NCBI RefSeq assembly: GCF_900156815.1
Contig: NZ_FTOT01000002.1
Span: 248,001-312,000 of the forward strand
Direction: 5' to 3'
DNA: 64,000 nt
From: Gemmobacter megaterium
Lineage (GTDB): Bacteria > Pseudomonadota > Alphaproteobacteria > Rhodobacterales > Rhodobacteraceae
The notes under the pieces were generated by a model that made no database searches, was not told the origin of the DNA, and saw only the letters and a list, made by a program, of their open reading frames with translations. Position numbers and translations under genes: made by a program. Below are positions 35,666 through 44,399 of the stretch, piece by piece; the first letter of the stretch is position 1, and each line of letters opens with the position of its first letter.

Positions 35666-36028
35666 ATGCGTGTGTCCGTTGCCCTTGCCCTCCTGCTGCT
35701 GACAACCGCCCCTGCGGCGGCTGACGATCCGCCCGCGGCCGCACCACCGGCAGACAGCGAGATGGATCAGGGGCTAAGTCTGCTGGGCGAAGGCGCGCGG
35801 CTGCTGTTTCGCGGCCTGATGGCAGAGATGGAACCGGCGCTGGATGAAATGGCCGGGCAGTTGCAGGCAATGGAACCCATGCTGCGGTCGCTAGCGGAAA
35901 TGATCGGCGACATGCGCGCCTATGATGCCCCGGTCAAGCTGCCGAACGGCGACATCCTGATCCGCCGCAAGCCGCCCGTGATCGTGCCGGAGACCGACTC
36001 ACCGGCAGAGCCCGAGATCGAGCTTTAG
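35666..36028 (+). CDS. small exported protein of unknown function
   Basis: Protein of 120 aa with a signal peptide (MRVSVALALLLLTTAPAAA) and a mostly helical acidic mature part rich in Met and Glu (LMAEMEPALDEMAGQLQAMEP), then a Pro-rich C-terminus. No domain recognised. It is convergent with the lytic transglycosylase; the two stop codons share 4 bp. Confidence 0.65.
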   Translation: MRVSVALALLLLTTAPAAADDPPAAAPPADSEMDQGLSLLGEGARLLFRGLMAEMEPALDEMAGQLQAMEPMLRSLAEMIGDMRAYDAPVKLPNGDILIRRKPPVIVPETDSPAEPEIEL

Positions 36029-36912
36029 CCGCCGGCGGCGATCACCTTGAACACGCATGGATCGCTGACCAGTTCCGGGGGGGTCGCACACAGCCCCTGG
36101 GCCACCTGCCAGGCCGCCAGCACCTTGGGCACATAGGCGCGGGTTTCGGCATAGGGGGGAACGCCACCGTTGGTTTTGACCGCCCCCTCCCCCGCATTAT
36201 AGGCCGCCAGCACCATCAGCGGATCGCCGTCGAAATGCTTCATCAACCAGTCGAGATAGGCGACCCCTCCGCGCAGGTTCTGCACCGGATCCGTGCTGTC
36301 CGTCACCCCGAAGCGGCTCGCCGTGGCCGGGATCAACTGCATCAGCCCGACCGCTCCGGCACTGCTGACCGCATCGGCGCGGCCACCGCTTTCGATCCCC
36401 ATCACCGCCAGCACCAGCGCCGGAGAAACCCGTGTGCCGATGGTCGCCTTGAGGATCTCTGTGCCAAAGCGGTTCGCCATATCCTGCATGGCCTGCATCC
36501 GCGGCGCCGCCACGCTGCCCCCACCCGGCGCCTTGCCCAGCATCTCCAGCGCCTTGCCAAAGCGTCCCGTCACGGAGCCCAGCGTTGGCGTCACCTCCGC
36601 CCAATACCAGTCGAACAAGCCAGGCGCACCAGAGGGCGGCGGCGGGGCCACCGCCCCCCCTTCGACGGAGACCTGCGGTTCCGGCCGGGCCGCGGGGATC
36701 GCCAGCAGTCGCGCCTGTTCCGCCGGGTCGATCTGCACCAGCGCGCGCTTTTCGCCGGCGGCAGGCACCTTGACCCGTTTGAAGGTGAAATCGTTGGTCG
36801 GGGCTTCGGCCCATCCCGGCGCAGCCGCCAGTGCGGCGGCAACGACACCCGCACATAGGCCGATACGCGCCCCCGTTGCGAGGCGCCGCCCAACTTGAAA
36901 CTGCAACATCAC
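36025..36912 (-). CDS. lytic transglycosylase (SLT domain)
   Basis: Periplasmic peptidoglycan lyase (295 aa). A signal-type hydrophobic N-terminus (about residues 12-34) and a linker precede the SLT domain at about 155-275: ALVLAVMGIESGGRADAVS with the catalytic Glu, AVGLMQLIPATASRFGV, and AAYNAGEGAV. It releases anhydromuropeptides, perhaps opening the wall for the surface structures encoded nearby; that link is only positional. The start is the ATG at 36912. Confidence 0.85.
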   Translation of the reverse strand: MMLQFQVGRRLATGARIGLCAGVVAAALAAAPGWAEAPTNDFTFKRVKVPAAGEKRALVQIDPAEQARLLAIPAARPEPQVSVEGGAVAPPPPSGAPGLFDWYWAEVTPTLGSVTGRFGKALEMLGKAPGGGSVAAPRMQAMQDMANRFGTEILKATIGTRVSPALVLAVMGIESGGRADAVSSAGAVGLMQLIPATASRFGVTDSTDPVQNLRGGVAYLDWLMKHFDGDPLMVLAAYNAGEGAVKTNGGVPPYAETRAYVPKVLAAWQVAQGLCATPPELVSDPCVFKVIAAGG

Positions 36913-37042
36913 TGCTCTGCCCGTTATTGCCCGGCTTTGCGCCAGTTTGCCAGAATATACCCGATTTCAGAAGTCTTGCGTGATCGCTGCGGCAATCGCC
37001 CGGCAAAAGCGGCAAATCTGCCGCGATCCGCCAGGGGAGTCA

Positions 37043-37110
37043 TCAGACTTCATACAAATTACTATTTAATATCAAGTAATTAGATTAAAATTTGGATAGT
37101 TTGATTAGTC
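37043..37110 (+). promoter_or_regulatory. AT-rich promoter/operator island ahead of the pilin genes
   Basis: The 351-bp gap 36913-37263 has no gene but holds a sharply AT-rich stretch in otherwise GC-rich DNA. It contains an inverted repeat AATTACT (37057-37063) and AGTAATT (37075-37081), plus TTAA at 37066 and 37085. CtrA-type sites (TTAA-N7-TTAA) are known in this class; here the spacing does not fit exactly. It implies a leader of about 150 bases before the first pilin. Confidence 0.5.
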
Positions 37111-37263
37111 CGAAAATACCCGATACCTGCCCAACTCGTGCCACGATTCAAAGGCCATATCCACTCATGCCAAGACGGAAGGCAGACCGGAACAGAGGCC
37201 GGGATGACGCACTCCAGACCGGCGAACTGAACCGAGCAAACATCCTGTTGGAAGGACTCCAGA

Positions 37264-37452
37264 ATGAAACTCTTCTCGCTGCTGAAAAAATTCCGTGCCG
37301 ACGAATCGGGCGCCGTGACCGTTGACTGGGTCGTGCTGACCGCCGCCATCGTGGGCCTGGGCGTCATCGTCATCCAGACCGTCGGCGGTGGCATCACCAC
37401 CGTGGCCGATGAAATGGCCCTCAAGATCGAAGAAACCGTCGTCGGCTACTGA
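37264..37452 (+). CDS. Flp-family type IVb pilin (copy 1)
   Basis: Pre-pilin of 62 aa for the Tad/Flp pilus. A short basic leader (MKLFSLLKKFRADESG) ends at the prepilin peptidase site after Gly; the mature chain starts AVTVDWVVLTAAIVGLG, a hydrophobic assembly helix. The usual Glu5-Tyr6 pair is Asp-Trp here, which I recall as common in Rhodobacteraceae. The protein is identical to copy 2. GGA precedes the ATG in GGACTCCAGA. Confidence 0.88.
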   Translation: MKLFSLLKKFRADESGAVTVDWVVLTAAIVGLGVIVIQTVGGGITTVADEMALKIEETVVGY

Positions 37453-37535
37453 TAGCCCCCTGGCAACCTGATTTCCCGATATCGCGGCTGATCGTGCCAC
37501 AGGGCGCTGGTCGCAAGAAACCAAAGGACAAGACC

Positions 37536-37724
37536 ATGAAACTCTTCTCGCTGCTGAAAAAATTCCGTGCCGACGAATCGGGCGCCGTGACCGTTGACTG
37601 GGTCGTGCTGACCGCCGCCATCGTGGGCTTGGGCGTCATCGTCATCCAGACCGTCGGCGGTGGCATCACCACCGTGGCCGATGAAATGGCCCTCAAGATC
37701 GAAGAAACCGTCGTCGGCTACTGA
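37536..37724 (+). CDS. Flp-family type IVb pilin (copy 2)
   Basis: Same 62-residue pilin as copy 1, 272 bp downstream. The two coding sequences differ by one silent base (CTG at 37357, TTG at 37629), while the flanking DNA is unrelated. AAAGGACAAGACC precedes the ATG. A strong terminator follows, so the pilin pair makes a separate short transcript. Confidence 0.88.
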   Translation: MKLFSLLKKFRADESGAVTVDWVVLTAAIVGLGVIVIQTVGGGITTVADEMALKIEETVVGY

Positions 37725-37750
37725 TAGCCGCCGCTCTGGTAAACTCAGGC

Positions 37751-37784
37751 AAAGGCCGCGCCACGGGCGCGGCCTTTCCTCTTT
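37751..37784 (+). terminator. strong terminator after the pilin pair
   Basis: Perfect 12-bp stem AAAGGCCGCGCC/GGCGCGGCCTTT with loop ACG, followed by CCTCTTT. Confidence 0.85.
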
Positions 37785-37924
37785 CGCATCCCCAGGCATC
37801 GCGCGGCGATTGACGCCACGATTGTTCATCGAGCTTCCGTACAACCTCCCTGTTTTCGCCACATTCCACCGACACTCTTTTCCAATAGCGCCGCACGGGG
37901 CGGAAGCGGAACCGGGAGACACCA

Positions 37925-38104
37925 GTGAAGCGGGTTGCGAACGACTTCATGACGAACGAGGACGGCGCGGTCTCGGCCGATTTCGTTGTCCTGACTGCCG
38001 GTGTGATCGGGCTGTGTATGCTGTTCATCATTCCGGTCCTGAACGAATCGGTGAACTGGGGACAGGCGATTGCCGATCTGGCATCGCGCAACCTGGGGAA
38101 CTGA
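37925..38104 (+). CDS. third Flp/Tad pilin-like protein (59 aa)
   Basis: A GTG-started frame of 59 codons with GGGAG 6 bases upstream. Product: MKRVANDFMTNEDGAVSADF and then VVLTAGVIGLCMLFIIPVL, i.e. a short leader, a Gly cleavage site and a hydrophobic helix exactly as in the Flp pilins, but with Asp-Phe in place of Glu-Tyr. The C-terminal half (NESVNWGQAIADLASRNLGN) differs from the main pilin, so it may be a minor or pseudopilin. cpaB follows 56 bp later. Confidence 0.75.
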   Translation: MKRVANDFMTNEDGAVSADFVVLTAGVIGLCMLFIIPVLNESVNWGQAIADLASRNLGN

Positions 38105-38160
38105 ACGGGTGACTCGGCCGAAAGCCAAGGGGGCTGGCCGTCAGATCGAGGAAGACTGAG

Positions 38161-39000
38161 ATGCGTATGGTATTTTCGTTGGTCATGGTGCTCGGGATCG
38201 CGCTCGCTGGCTTTGCCGCCTGGAAAACGTCGCAATTCATCAACGTGACCAAGGCGCGCGAGCAAGCGGCCTTGCGGCGCATCGTGCCGACGGTCGAGGT
38301 GTTCGTCGCCAAGAAGCCCCTGCCCTTCGGCCATGTGCTGACCCCGGATGATGTGGTCAAGGTCGCCTGGCCAAAGAACGCCCTGCCCGAGAACACGTTC
38401 CAGGATCCGGCACTGCTGTTCCCCGGCGATGGCGCCCGCCAACGTACCGTGATCCGCCAGATGGAAAAGTTTGAACCCCTGCTCGTCTCCAAGGTCACGG
38501 AACCCGGCGAGGATGCGGGCCTGAACACCCGCCTTGGTCGCGGGATGCGGGCCTTTACCATCCGCGTCGATGCCTCGTCCGGTGTATCGGGCTTTCTGCG
38601 CCCCGGCGACCGGGTGGATATCTACTGGACCGGCACGACGGCCGGCCTCACCGACGAACGCTCTGGCGAGATCACCAAGCTGATCGAATCCGGCATCAAT
38701 ATCGTCGCCATCGACCAGAACACGGAAGGCGGCTCTTCCAGCGCGGCCCGCACCGTGACGGTTGAAATCTCGCCGCAGCAGGTTGCCCGGCTCGCCCAGG
38801 CGCAAATGACCGGCCGACTGGCCTTGTCGCTGGTAGGTATCGCCGACGACACCCAGGCCGCCGCCGCCGATGTCGACAAACGCGGGCTGCTGGGCATCGA
38901 GCGCGAGGAAATCGCGCCGGTAGAAGCCGCAAGGGTCTGCACCATCCGCACCCGCAAAGGCGCCGAGGTGGTGGAGATCCCGATCCCCTGCACCAACTGA
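38161..39000 (+). CDS. cpaB: Flp pilus assembly protein CpaB (RcpC-like)
   Basis: Periplasmic assembly factor of Tad pili (279 aa). It has an N-terminal membrane anchor (about residues 3-21), an SAF domain (VEVFVAKKPLPFGHVLTPDDVVKVAWP) and the RcpC/CpaB domain (RAFTIRVDASSGVSGFLRPGDRVDIYW). It normally sits ahead of the secretin gene cpaC/rcpA. Here the next gene is dcd on the other strand, so the rest of the Tad machinery is encoded elsewhere. Confidence 0.9.
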   Translation: MRMVFSLVMVLGIALAGFAAWKTSQFINVTKAREQAALRRIVPTVEVFVAKKPLPFGHVLTPDDVVKVAWPKNALPENTFQDPALLFPGDGARQRTVIRQMEKFEPLLVSKVTEPGEDAGLNTRLGRGMRAFTIRVDASSGVSGFLRPGDRVDIYWTGTTAGLTDERSGEITKLIESGINIVAIDQNTEGGSSSAARTVTVEISPQQVARLAQAQMTGRLALSLVGIADDTQAAAADVDKRGLLGIEREEIAPVEAARVCTIRTRKGAEVVEIPIPCTN

Positions 39001-39163
39001 GCCCCGATCCGGCACTCCGGCCGCGGTGCGCCCACCAGGGCCGCCGCGGCCTTGCGTTGCGCAGCATGGCCATTGCAGCGATGCGATCACACGGCCCTTG
39101 CGCCCTGATCCGGGTATACACACCGCAGCCATCCGACGCAGGCCACGGGCGCCGACAGACGGA

Positions 39164-40240
39164 TCAGCCCCGGAAATGCTTGGACAGCTTCAACCCCTGG
39201 CCCTGATAATTGGACGCGATTCCAGCGCCGTACAGCGTATCCGGGCGCTCGGTCATGCGTTCATACACCAGCCGGCCCACCACCTGCCCATGCTCCAGCA
39301 CAAAGGGCGCCTCGTGGCAGCGCACTTCGAGCACCCCCCGGCTGCCCGCGCCCCCCGCAGCGGCATGGCCGAACCCAGGATCGAAAAACCCGGCGTAATG
39401 CACCCGGAATTCCCCGACCATCGCAAGATAGGGCGCCATTTCAGCCGCATGATCCGGCGGGATTGTCACGGCCTCGCGGCTGACAAGAATATAGAAAGCG
39501 CCGGGGTCCAGGATGATGCGTCCCTGGGCGCTGTGCACCTCTTCCCAGAAGTCGGCAGGATCATAGGCGCCGACCCGGTCCAGGTCGATCACGCCGGTAT
39601 GCGGCTTGGCGCGGTAGCCCACCAGATCGCCGTCCTTTGGGCGCAGGTCCACAGAGAACCCCAGCCCGCCGGAAATCAGCGGCTCGCCCGACACCAACGG
39701 TTCCCGCGCATGGAGAGCCGCCAAGGCGGCATCGTCCAGCATCGCATTCCCCCGGCGCAGGCGCAGCTGATTCAGCCGCATTCCCGGCCGCACCAATACC
39801 GAAAAACTGCGCGGACAGATCTCGGCATACAGCGGGCCGTGATACCCTGCCGGGATCCTGTCGAATTCCACACCGCCATCCGTGATCGTCCGGGTCAGAA
39901 GATCCAGCCGCCCGGTCGAGCTTTTGGCATTGGCCACTCCGCCGACATCCCCCGGCAACGCGAGATGTTCCATCAAAGGCACGACATAGACGCAGCCCTT
40001 CTCCAGCACAGCGCCATGGGTCAGATCCACCCGATGCATCTCGAATTCGGCAATCCGGTCCGCGACCCGCTGCCCCTGCCCGGCCAGGAACGACGCGCGC
40101 ACGCGATAGGCCACCATGCCCAATCGCAAATCCAGGCTGGCTGGCTGTATCTGCCCCGGCGGAACGGCGGGATCGGCGGCGATGGCACCATCGGCGATCA
40201 TCTGCCGGATCGTCTGAGCAGGCAGAACGCCGTCACCCAT
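39164..40240 (-). CDS. dcd: dCTP deaminase, long form
   Basis: Converts dCTP to dUTP for thymidylate synthesis. At 358 aa it is about twice the usual Dcd and has two Dcd/dUTPase-like halves; the first has SSTGRLDLLTRTITDGG and PLYAEICPRSFSVLVRPGMRLNQLRL. This duplicated form is common in alphaproteobacteria. It lies downstream of tRNA-Pro but is separated from it by a terminator. Confidence 0.88.
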   Translation of the reverse strand: MGDGVLPAQTIRQMIADGAIAADPAVPPGQIQPASLDLRLGMVAYRVRASFLAGQGQRVADRIAEFEMHRVDLTHGAVLEKGCVYVVPLMEHLALPGDVGGVANAKSSTGRLDLLTRTITDGGVEFDRIPAGYHGPLYAEICPRSFSVLVRPGMRLNQLRLRRGNAMLDDAALAALHAREPLVSGEPLISGGLGFSVDLRPKDGDLVGYRAKPHTGVIDLDRVGAYDPADFWEEVHSAQGRIILDPGAFYILVSREAVTIPPDHAAEMAPYLAMVGEFRVHYAGFFDPGFGHAAAGGAGSRGVLEVRCHEAPFVLEHGQVVGRLVYERMTERPDTLYGAGIASNYQGQGLKLSKHFRG

Positions 40241-40254
40241 GATAGCCCCCTTGG

Positions 40255-40296
40255 AAAACGGAACCGCCCGCGCTGCCGAATGGCAGGCGGGCGGTT
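40255..40296 (-). terminator. terminator of tRNA-Pro
   Basis: Ten-bp stem AACCGCCCGC (40262-40271) paired with GCGGGCGGTT (40287-40296); on the minus strand it is followed after a short gap by CGTTTTCC. It lies 7 bases beyond the tRNA 3' end. Confidence 0.75.
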
Positions 40297-40303
40297 TCGG
40301 TAA

Positions 40304-40381
40304 TGGTCGGGCCGGTGAGATTCGAACTCACGACCTTCCGCCCCCCAGACGGACGCGCTAACCAGGCTGCGCCACGGCCCG
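40304..40381 (-). tRNA. tRNA-Pro (anticodon GGG)
   Basis: Folds as a full cloverleaf of 78 bases: acceptor CGGGCCG/CGGCCCG, D-stem GCGC, anticodon arm TCCGT-CTGGGGG-GCGGA with anticodon GGG, T-arm with GTTCGAATC, discriminator A, and an encoded CCA end. It reads proline codons CCC/CCU. It is at the end of the yceD-to-merR gene block on the same strand. Confidence 0.95.
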
Positions 40382-40452
40382 ACGAGGGGGATACATACCC
40401 ATATTCCGCGCAGGAGCAAGGGCGAAATCGCGTCACGCCAAACCTATTGCGA

Positions 40453-41508
40453 TCACACATGCCCCCCGTCGATGCGATCACGCAACAGACGCAGGTCGCG
40501 GGCAATGTCTCGCAGGATCATGCGGTTCTGGGCCGAGGGCGAAATCCGCCGGATATGCCTTGCCAGCAAAGGCATATCGTACTGCATGTCATCGGGTGCC
40601 GACGATTGGGCTGTCTCGGGCACCCGCAGGACGGGCGCCGACAGCGAAACCGGCGCAGGGGGCTGCGCGAACAATGGCAACCCTTCGAACGGATGGGCCG
40701 CGGCGCCGGAGGGATCGGAAAGGTCCGGCACCGGGGGATCATCCCCCGCGAGATGCCCTTCGGCAGACGTCCCCGCCGGTGGCGCCTCTGGCGGGGCGCG
40801 CAGCATATCATCCTCCTCGGCCGCAGTGAGCGGCGCATGGTCTGTGACAGATGGTTGGTCGTCCGCCACCGGCTCGGGCGGGATCGAGAGTGTTCCGCCT
40901 GACGCAGCAGGCGCCGCCTCGACCATGAGATGCTCCGCAGGTTCGTGCAGCGCCGCTTCGTCCAACGCATCCAGCGATGGGGCGGGCTGGGTGTCCGGCG
41001 CTGACAGGTCCGGCGCTGACAGGGCGCTGTCCGGCAGGGGCGGATCTGACGGCCCGCTCGGCCCATCGGCCTGGGGCTGCGTCTCCGCGTTCTCCACTGC
41101 GCCCGCAGGCAAAGGCAGCGCGGCATCGGGCTGGCGCGGGCCGGGCCACGGGATCACCCGCTCTGCCCCGGCTGGCGGCGGGGCCACGACAGTCGCATCC
41201 TCATCGGACCATTCCTGCTGCGCATCGGAGGCAAGCCCCTGATCCGCCAATTCACAGACATGCCGGACACCCTGTTCGCGCAGGATCTTCTGCACACCGC
41301 GGATCGTGATGCCCTGATCGTGCAACAGACGCCGGATGCCCGCCAGCAGCGCGACATCCGTTGGTCGATAATACCGCCGCCCACCGGCCCGTTTCACCGG
41401 GCGGATCTGCGTGAACCGGCTTTCCCAGAACCGCAGAACATGCGCAGGCACCTCCAGCAGGTCGGCGACCTCGCTGATCGTGCGGAACGCATCGGGCGAT
41501 TTTTCCAT
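40453..41508 (-). CDS. MerR-family transcriptional regulator with long disordered tail
   Basis: Protein of 351 aa. Residues about 8-80 are a MerR winged helix ([22 protein letters not shown], then [25 protein letters not shown]). The remaining 250 residues are Pro/Ala/Glu-rich and probably unstructured, except for a conserved end near [32 protein letters not shown]. No metal-binding Cys pattern is present. A MerR gene after ihfA is typical of Rhodobacterales; its targets are unknown. Confidence 0.85.
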   Translation of the reverse strand: MEKSPDAFRTISEVADLLEVPAHVLRFWESRFTQIRPVKRAGGRRYYRPTDVALLAGIRRLLHDQGITIRGVQKILREQGVRHVCELADQGLASDAQQEWSDEDATVVAPPPAGAERVIPWPGPRQPDAALPLPAGAVENAETQPQADGPSGPSDPPLPDSALSAPDLSAPDTQPAPSLDALDEAALHEPAEHLMVEAAPAASGGTLSIPPEPVADDQPSVTDHAPLTAAEEDDMLRAPPEAPPAGTSAEGHLAGDDPPVPDLSDPSGAAAHPFEGLPLFAQPPAPVSLSAPVLRVPETAQSSAPDDMQYDMPLLARHIRRISPSAQNRMILRDIARDLRLLRDRIDGGHV

Positions 41509-41522
41509 CCGCCCTGCGCCCT

Positions 41523-41822
41523 TCAGCCTTTGCCAGCCGCCACGCGATCCTTCATCAGGTGCGAGGGCCGGAAGGACAGCACGCGGCGCGGCGAAATCGG
41601 CACCTCTTCGCCCGTCTTGGGATTGCGACCAACGCGGGCGGCCTTGTCCCGCACCGAGAAGGTGCCGAACGAGGAAATCTTCACCGTCTCTCCGGCGACC
41701 AGCGCATCCGAGACATGTTGCAGAACCGATTCAACAAGTTGCGCCGATTCATTGCGCGACAGCCCGACCTCTCGGAATACGGCTTCGCTCAGATCCATGC
41801 GTGTCAGAGTCTTTTCGCCCAT
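41523..41822 (-). CDS. ihfA: integration host factor alpha subunit
   Basis: DNA-bending nucleoid protein (99 aa) that works as a dimer with IhfB. It shows the family body [20 protein letters not shown], the core [14 protein letters not shown] and the DNA-inserting arm with [14 protein letters not shown] 41822 gives the normal length. It lies 14 bp ahead of the merR gene and after fabH in one operon. Confidence 0.93.
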   Translation of the reverse strand: MGEKTLTRMDLSEAVFREVGLSRNESAQLVESVLQHVSDALVAGETVKISSFGTFSVRDKAARVGRNPKTGEEVPISPRRVLSFRPSHLMKDRVAAGKG

Positions 41823-41904
41823 ACCGTCCCCCCGGTGTTTGGGGCAGAATGGGCCAGCCAATTTTCCGAGTCAATATCAATGGCTTGCAGTGGCGCCTTG
41901 ACGC

Positions 41905-42879
41905 CTACCAGCGCAGCACCACCGCGCCCCAGGCCAGACCGCCGCCGATGGCCTCTGTCACCAGCAAATCACCCTGCTTGATCTGCCCGCGCGCCTTGCC
42001 GACCGAAAGCGCCAGGGGGATCGACGCGGCCGAAGTGTTGCCATGGTCCTGCACGGTGACGATCACCCGCTCCATGGGAACCTGCATCCGTTCGGCAGTG
42101 GCCGTAATGATGCGCAGATTGGCCTGATGCGGCACGATCCAGTCCACATCGGCGCCGCTCAGCCCGGCCTTGTCCAATGCGGTATGGGCGGTTTCAGCCA
42201 GCTTCTGCACCGCATGTTTGAAAACGGCATTCCCCTGCATCCGCAGATACCCGGCCTGTCCGGTCGAGGACACCCCGCCATCGACATACAACAGGTCGCG
42301 GTAGCGTCCGTCGGAATGCAGATCGACCGACAGGATCCCGCGATCTGCGACCGCACCCGTCCCGTCTTGGGCCTCCAGCACCAGGGCACCGGCGCCATCA
42401 CCGAACAGCACGCAGGTGCCGCGGTCAGTCCAGTCCATGATGCGCGAAAAGGTCTCTGCACCGATCACCAGAACGCGGCGGGCCTGTCCCGACAGAATCA
42501 GCCCGTTGGCGTTGGCCAGCGCAAAGACGAATCCGGCACAGACCGCCTGCACATCATAGGCAAAGCCCCGTGTCGTCCCCAGCCCGGCCTGAACCATGGT
42601 GGCCACCGAGGGAAACGTGAAATCCGGTGTCGAGGTTGCCACGACAATCGCGTCGATGCTGTCCGCCGGCATACCGGCATCGGCCAGTGCCGCCTGAGCG
42701 GCACGGATGGCCAGATCAGAGGTCGCCTGCCCCTCGGCCGCGAAATGCCGCTGCTGGATACCAGAGCGCGACCTGATCCAGGCGTCGGTGGTGTCGAGGG
42801 TTTTCTCGAATTCGCTGTTGGGGACCACGCGTTCGGGCAAATAATGCCCAACGCCCCGTACGACGGCGCGGATTGTCAT
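41905..42879 (-). CDS. fabH: 3-oxoacyl-ACP synthase III
   Basis: Starts fatty acid synthesis by condensing acetyl-CoA with malonyl-ACP (324 aa). Catalytic Cys in VQAVCAGF, His in VPHQANLRI and Asn in DHGNTSAA are all present. The start overlaps the plsX stop by 4 bp, so the two lipid genes are translationally coupled. Confidence 0.96.
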   Translation of the reverse strand: MTIRAVVRGVGHYLPERVVPNSEFEKTLDTTDAWIRSRSGIQQRHFAAEGQATSDLAIRAAQAALADAGMPADSIDAIVVATSTPDFTFPSVATMVQAGLGTTRGFAYDVQAVCAGFVFALANANGLILSGQARRVLVIGAETFSRIMDWTDRGTCVLFGDGAGALVLEAQDGTGAVADRGILSVDLHSDGRYRDLLYVDGGVSSTGQAGYLRMQGNAVFKHAVQKLAETAHTALDKAGLSGADVDWIVPHQANLRIITATAERMQVPMERVIVTVQDHGNTSAASIPLALSVGKARGQIKQGDLLVTEAIGGGLAWGAVVLRW

Positions 42880-44000
42880 GAATTGAACGCGGCTCCTTCC
42901 CCCTGCCCGGCCGTATCCTGCCCCGCCGCACCGGCAGATGCAACCCGCGCGGCCAGTCGTTCGATGAACCCTGCGCGAGCGAGCCGGCAGGCCAGACCGA
43001 TCGCAGCCTCGACGCCCATCGCATCGGCCGACCCATGGGATTTCACAACCGTGCCGTTCAACCCCAGAAAGACCCCGCCATTCACCCGGCGCGGATCAAT
43101 CCGCGTCTGCAACCGCTTCAATGAGGTCAGCGCCAGCAACGCGGCAATCTTGGACAGGAACGTCGCATTGAACGCCGCGCGCAGCGCATCGCCGACAAAC
43201 CGGGCCGTGCCCTCGCCGGTCTTGAGCGCGATGTTTCCGGTGAAACCATCGGTCACGATCACATCGACCCGGTCAGAGGGGATATCCCCGCCTTCGACGA
43301 ACCCGACATAGTCAAAGCCACCCGCCCCGGTGGCCGGACCGATCAGATCATGCGCGGCCTTCAGCTCTGCCCGGCCCTTGTGCTCTTCGGTGCCGACATT
43401 CAGCAACCCCACGCGCGGCCGCGCCAGACCAAGGCCGTTCCGCGCATAGGACGCCCCCATCAGGGCATATTGCAGCAGGTCGGGCGCATCCGCCTTTACG
43501 TCGGCGCCAACGTCCAGCATCACATTGAACCCGCCGGGGTTCCGGCTGGGCCACAGACAGGCGATGGCCGGACGGTTCACGCCGGGCATCCGGCGCAGAC
43601 GGATCATGGAAACCGCCATCAGCGCGCCGGTATTGCCACAAGACACCGCCGCCGCCGCCTCGCCCGAGCGCACGGCCTCGATGCAGGACCACATCGACGT
43701 GCCTTCGCCATGCCGCATGACCTGGCTCGGCTTGTCCTCCATCGTCACCACCCGTGGGGCGTGACGCAGTTCCACCATGGACGAAAGGCCCGGCTTCTTG
43801 TCTAGAAGCGGGCGCAAAACGGCTTCGTCGCCATGCAGGATCACGCGGACATCAGGGTTGGCAGCGATAACCGCTGCCACGCCCGAAACAACAGCCGAAG
43901 GGCCGCGATCTCCGCCCATCGCATCGACCGATATGACCAGACCTTGCCGCGATCCGGCATGTCCAGCGTGATCAGTCTGTTCCGATCCGGTCGAACCCAT
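42876..44000 (-). CDS. plsX: phosphate acyltransferase PlsX
   Basis: Makes acyl-phosphate from acyl-ACP for phospholipid synthesis (374 aa). N-terminal ISVDAMGGDRGP and the segment GNTGALMA are family hallmarks; the C-terminus holds DGFTGNIALKTGEG. ATG 44000 is used; another in-frame ATG lies 15 bases upstream. It follows rpmF in the conserved rpmF-plsX-fabH order. Confidence 0.95.
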   Translation of the reverse strand: MGSTGSEQTDHAGHAGSRQGLVISVDAMGGDRGPSAVVSGVAAVIAANPDVRVILHGDEAVLRPLLDKKPGLSSMVELRHAPRVVTMEDKPSQVMRHGEGTSMWSCIEAVRSGEAAAAVSCGNTGALMAVSMIRLRRMPGVNRPAIACLWPSRNPGGFNVMLDVGADVKADAPDLLQYALMGASYARNGLGLARPRVGLLNVGTEEHKGRAELKAAHDLIGPATGAGGFDYVGFVEGGDIPSDRVDVIVTDGFTGNIALKTGEGTARFVGDALRAAFNATFLSKIAALLALTSLKRLQTRIDPRRVNGGVFLGLNGTVVKSHGSADAMGVEAAIGLACRLARAGFIERLAARVASAGAAGQDTAGQGEGAAFNS

Positions 44001-44034
44001 GGCGGAACGCGGCAAGCGGCGTCAGGCCGAAGCC

Positions 44035-44241
44035 TTACGCCGCGTCCTCGTCCAGATCGACTTCGCTTGCGGTCGAGACCACTTCGCGCGAATCGTAGTG
44101 GCCGCAGGCACCGCACACATGGTGCGGGCGCTTCAGCTCACCGCAGTTCGGGCATTCATTGGGGTTCGCGGCGACGAGCGCATCATGGGCACGACGCATG
44201 TTGCGGCGCGAACGGGTGACTCGGTTCTGCGGAACGGCCAT
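44035..44241 (-). CDS. rpmF: 50S ribosomal protein L32
   Basis: Sixty-eight residues: [20 protein letters not shown], then zinc-binding cysteines in [18 protein letters not shown] (four Cys, so the zinc form), and an acidic tail. It is located between yceD and plsX, as in most proteobacteria. Confidence 0.97.
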   Translation of the reverse strand: MAVPQNRVTRSRRNMRRAHDALVAANPNECPNCGELKRPHHVCGACGHYDSREVVSTASEVDLDEDAA

Positions 44242-44399
44242 TTCTAAACCTCGGGCTTGTCGGGGACACGCCCCTGATTCTCTTGCGTAAATCGCTCTGA
44301 TCGCCGGATTTTGACCGGCTTGGTGCGACCTGTCTTGCGAGGCGCGGAACATAGACGGATTCTGCGCGGGCGCAAGGGGTTTCTGCGGGGTCCGGCGGC

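Larger units (their letters stand above)
37264..37729 (+). repeat. direct repeat pair: 194 bp pilin duplication
   Basis: Units 37264-37457 and 37536-37729 are identical except for one silent change. Identity starts exactly at the ATG and ends 5 bases after the stop codon; the 78-bp spacer and outer flanks do not match. This sharp border points to gene conversion or very recent duplication under constraint. Confidence 0.95.

Noticed and set aside
40304-40381. tRNA-Pro as an integration site
   Set aside because: Neighbouring genes are conserved housekeeping genes; no integrase and no duplicated tRNA 3' end was seen.
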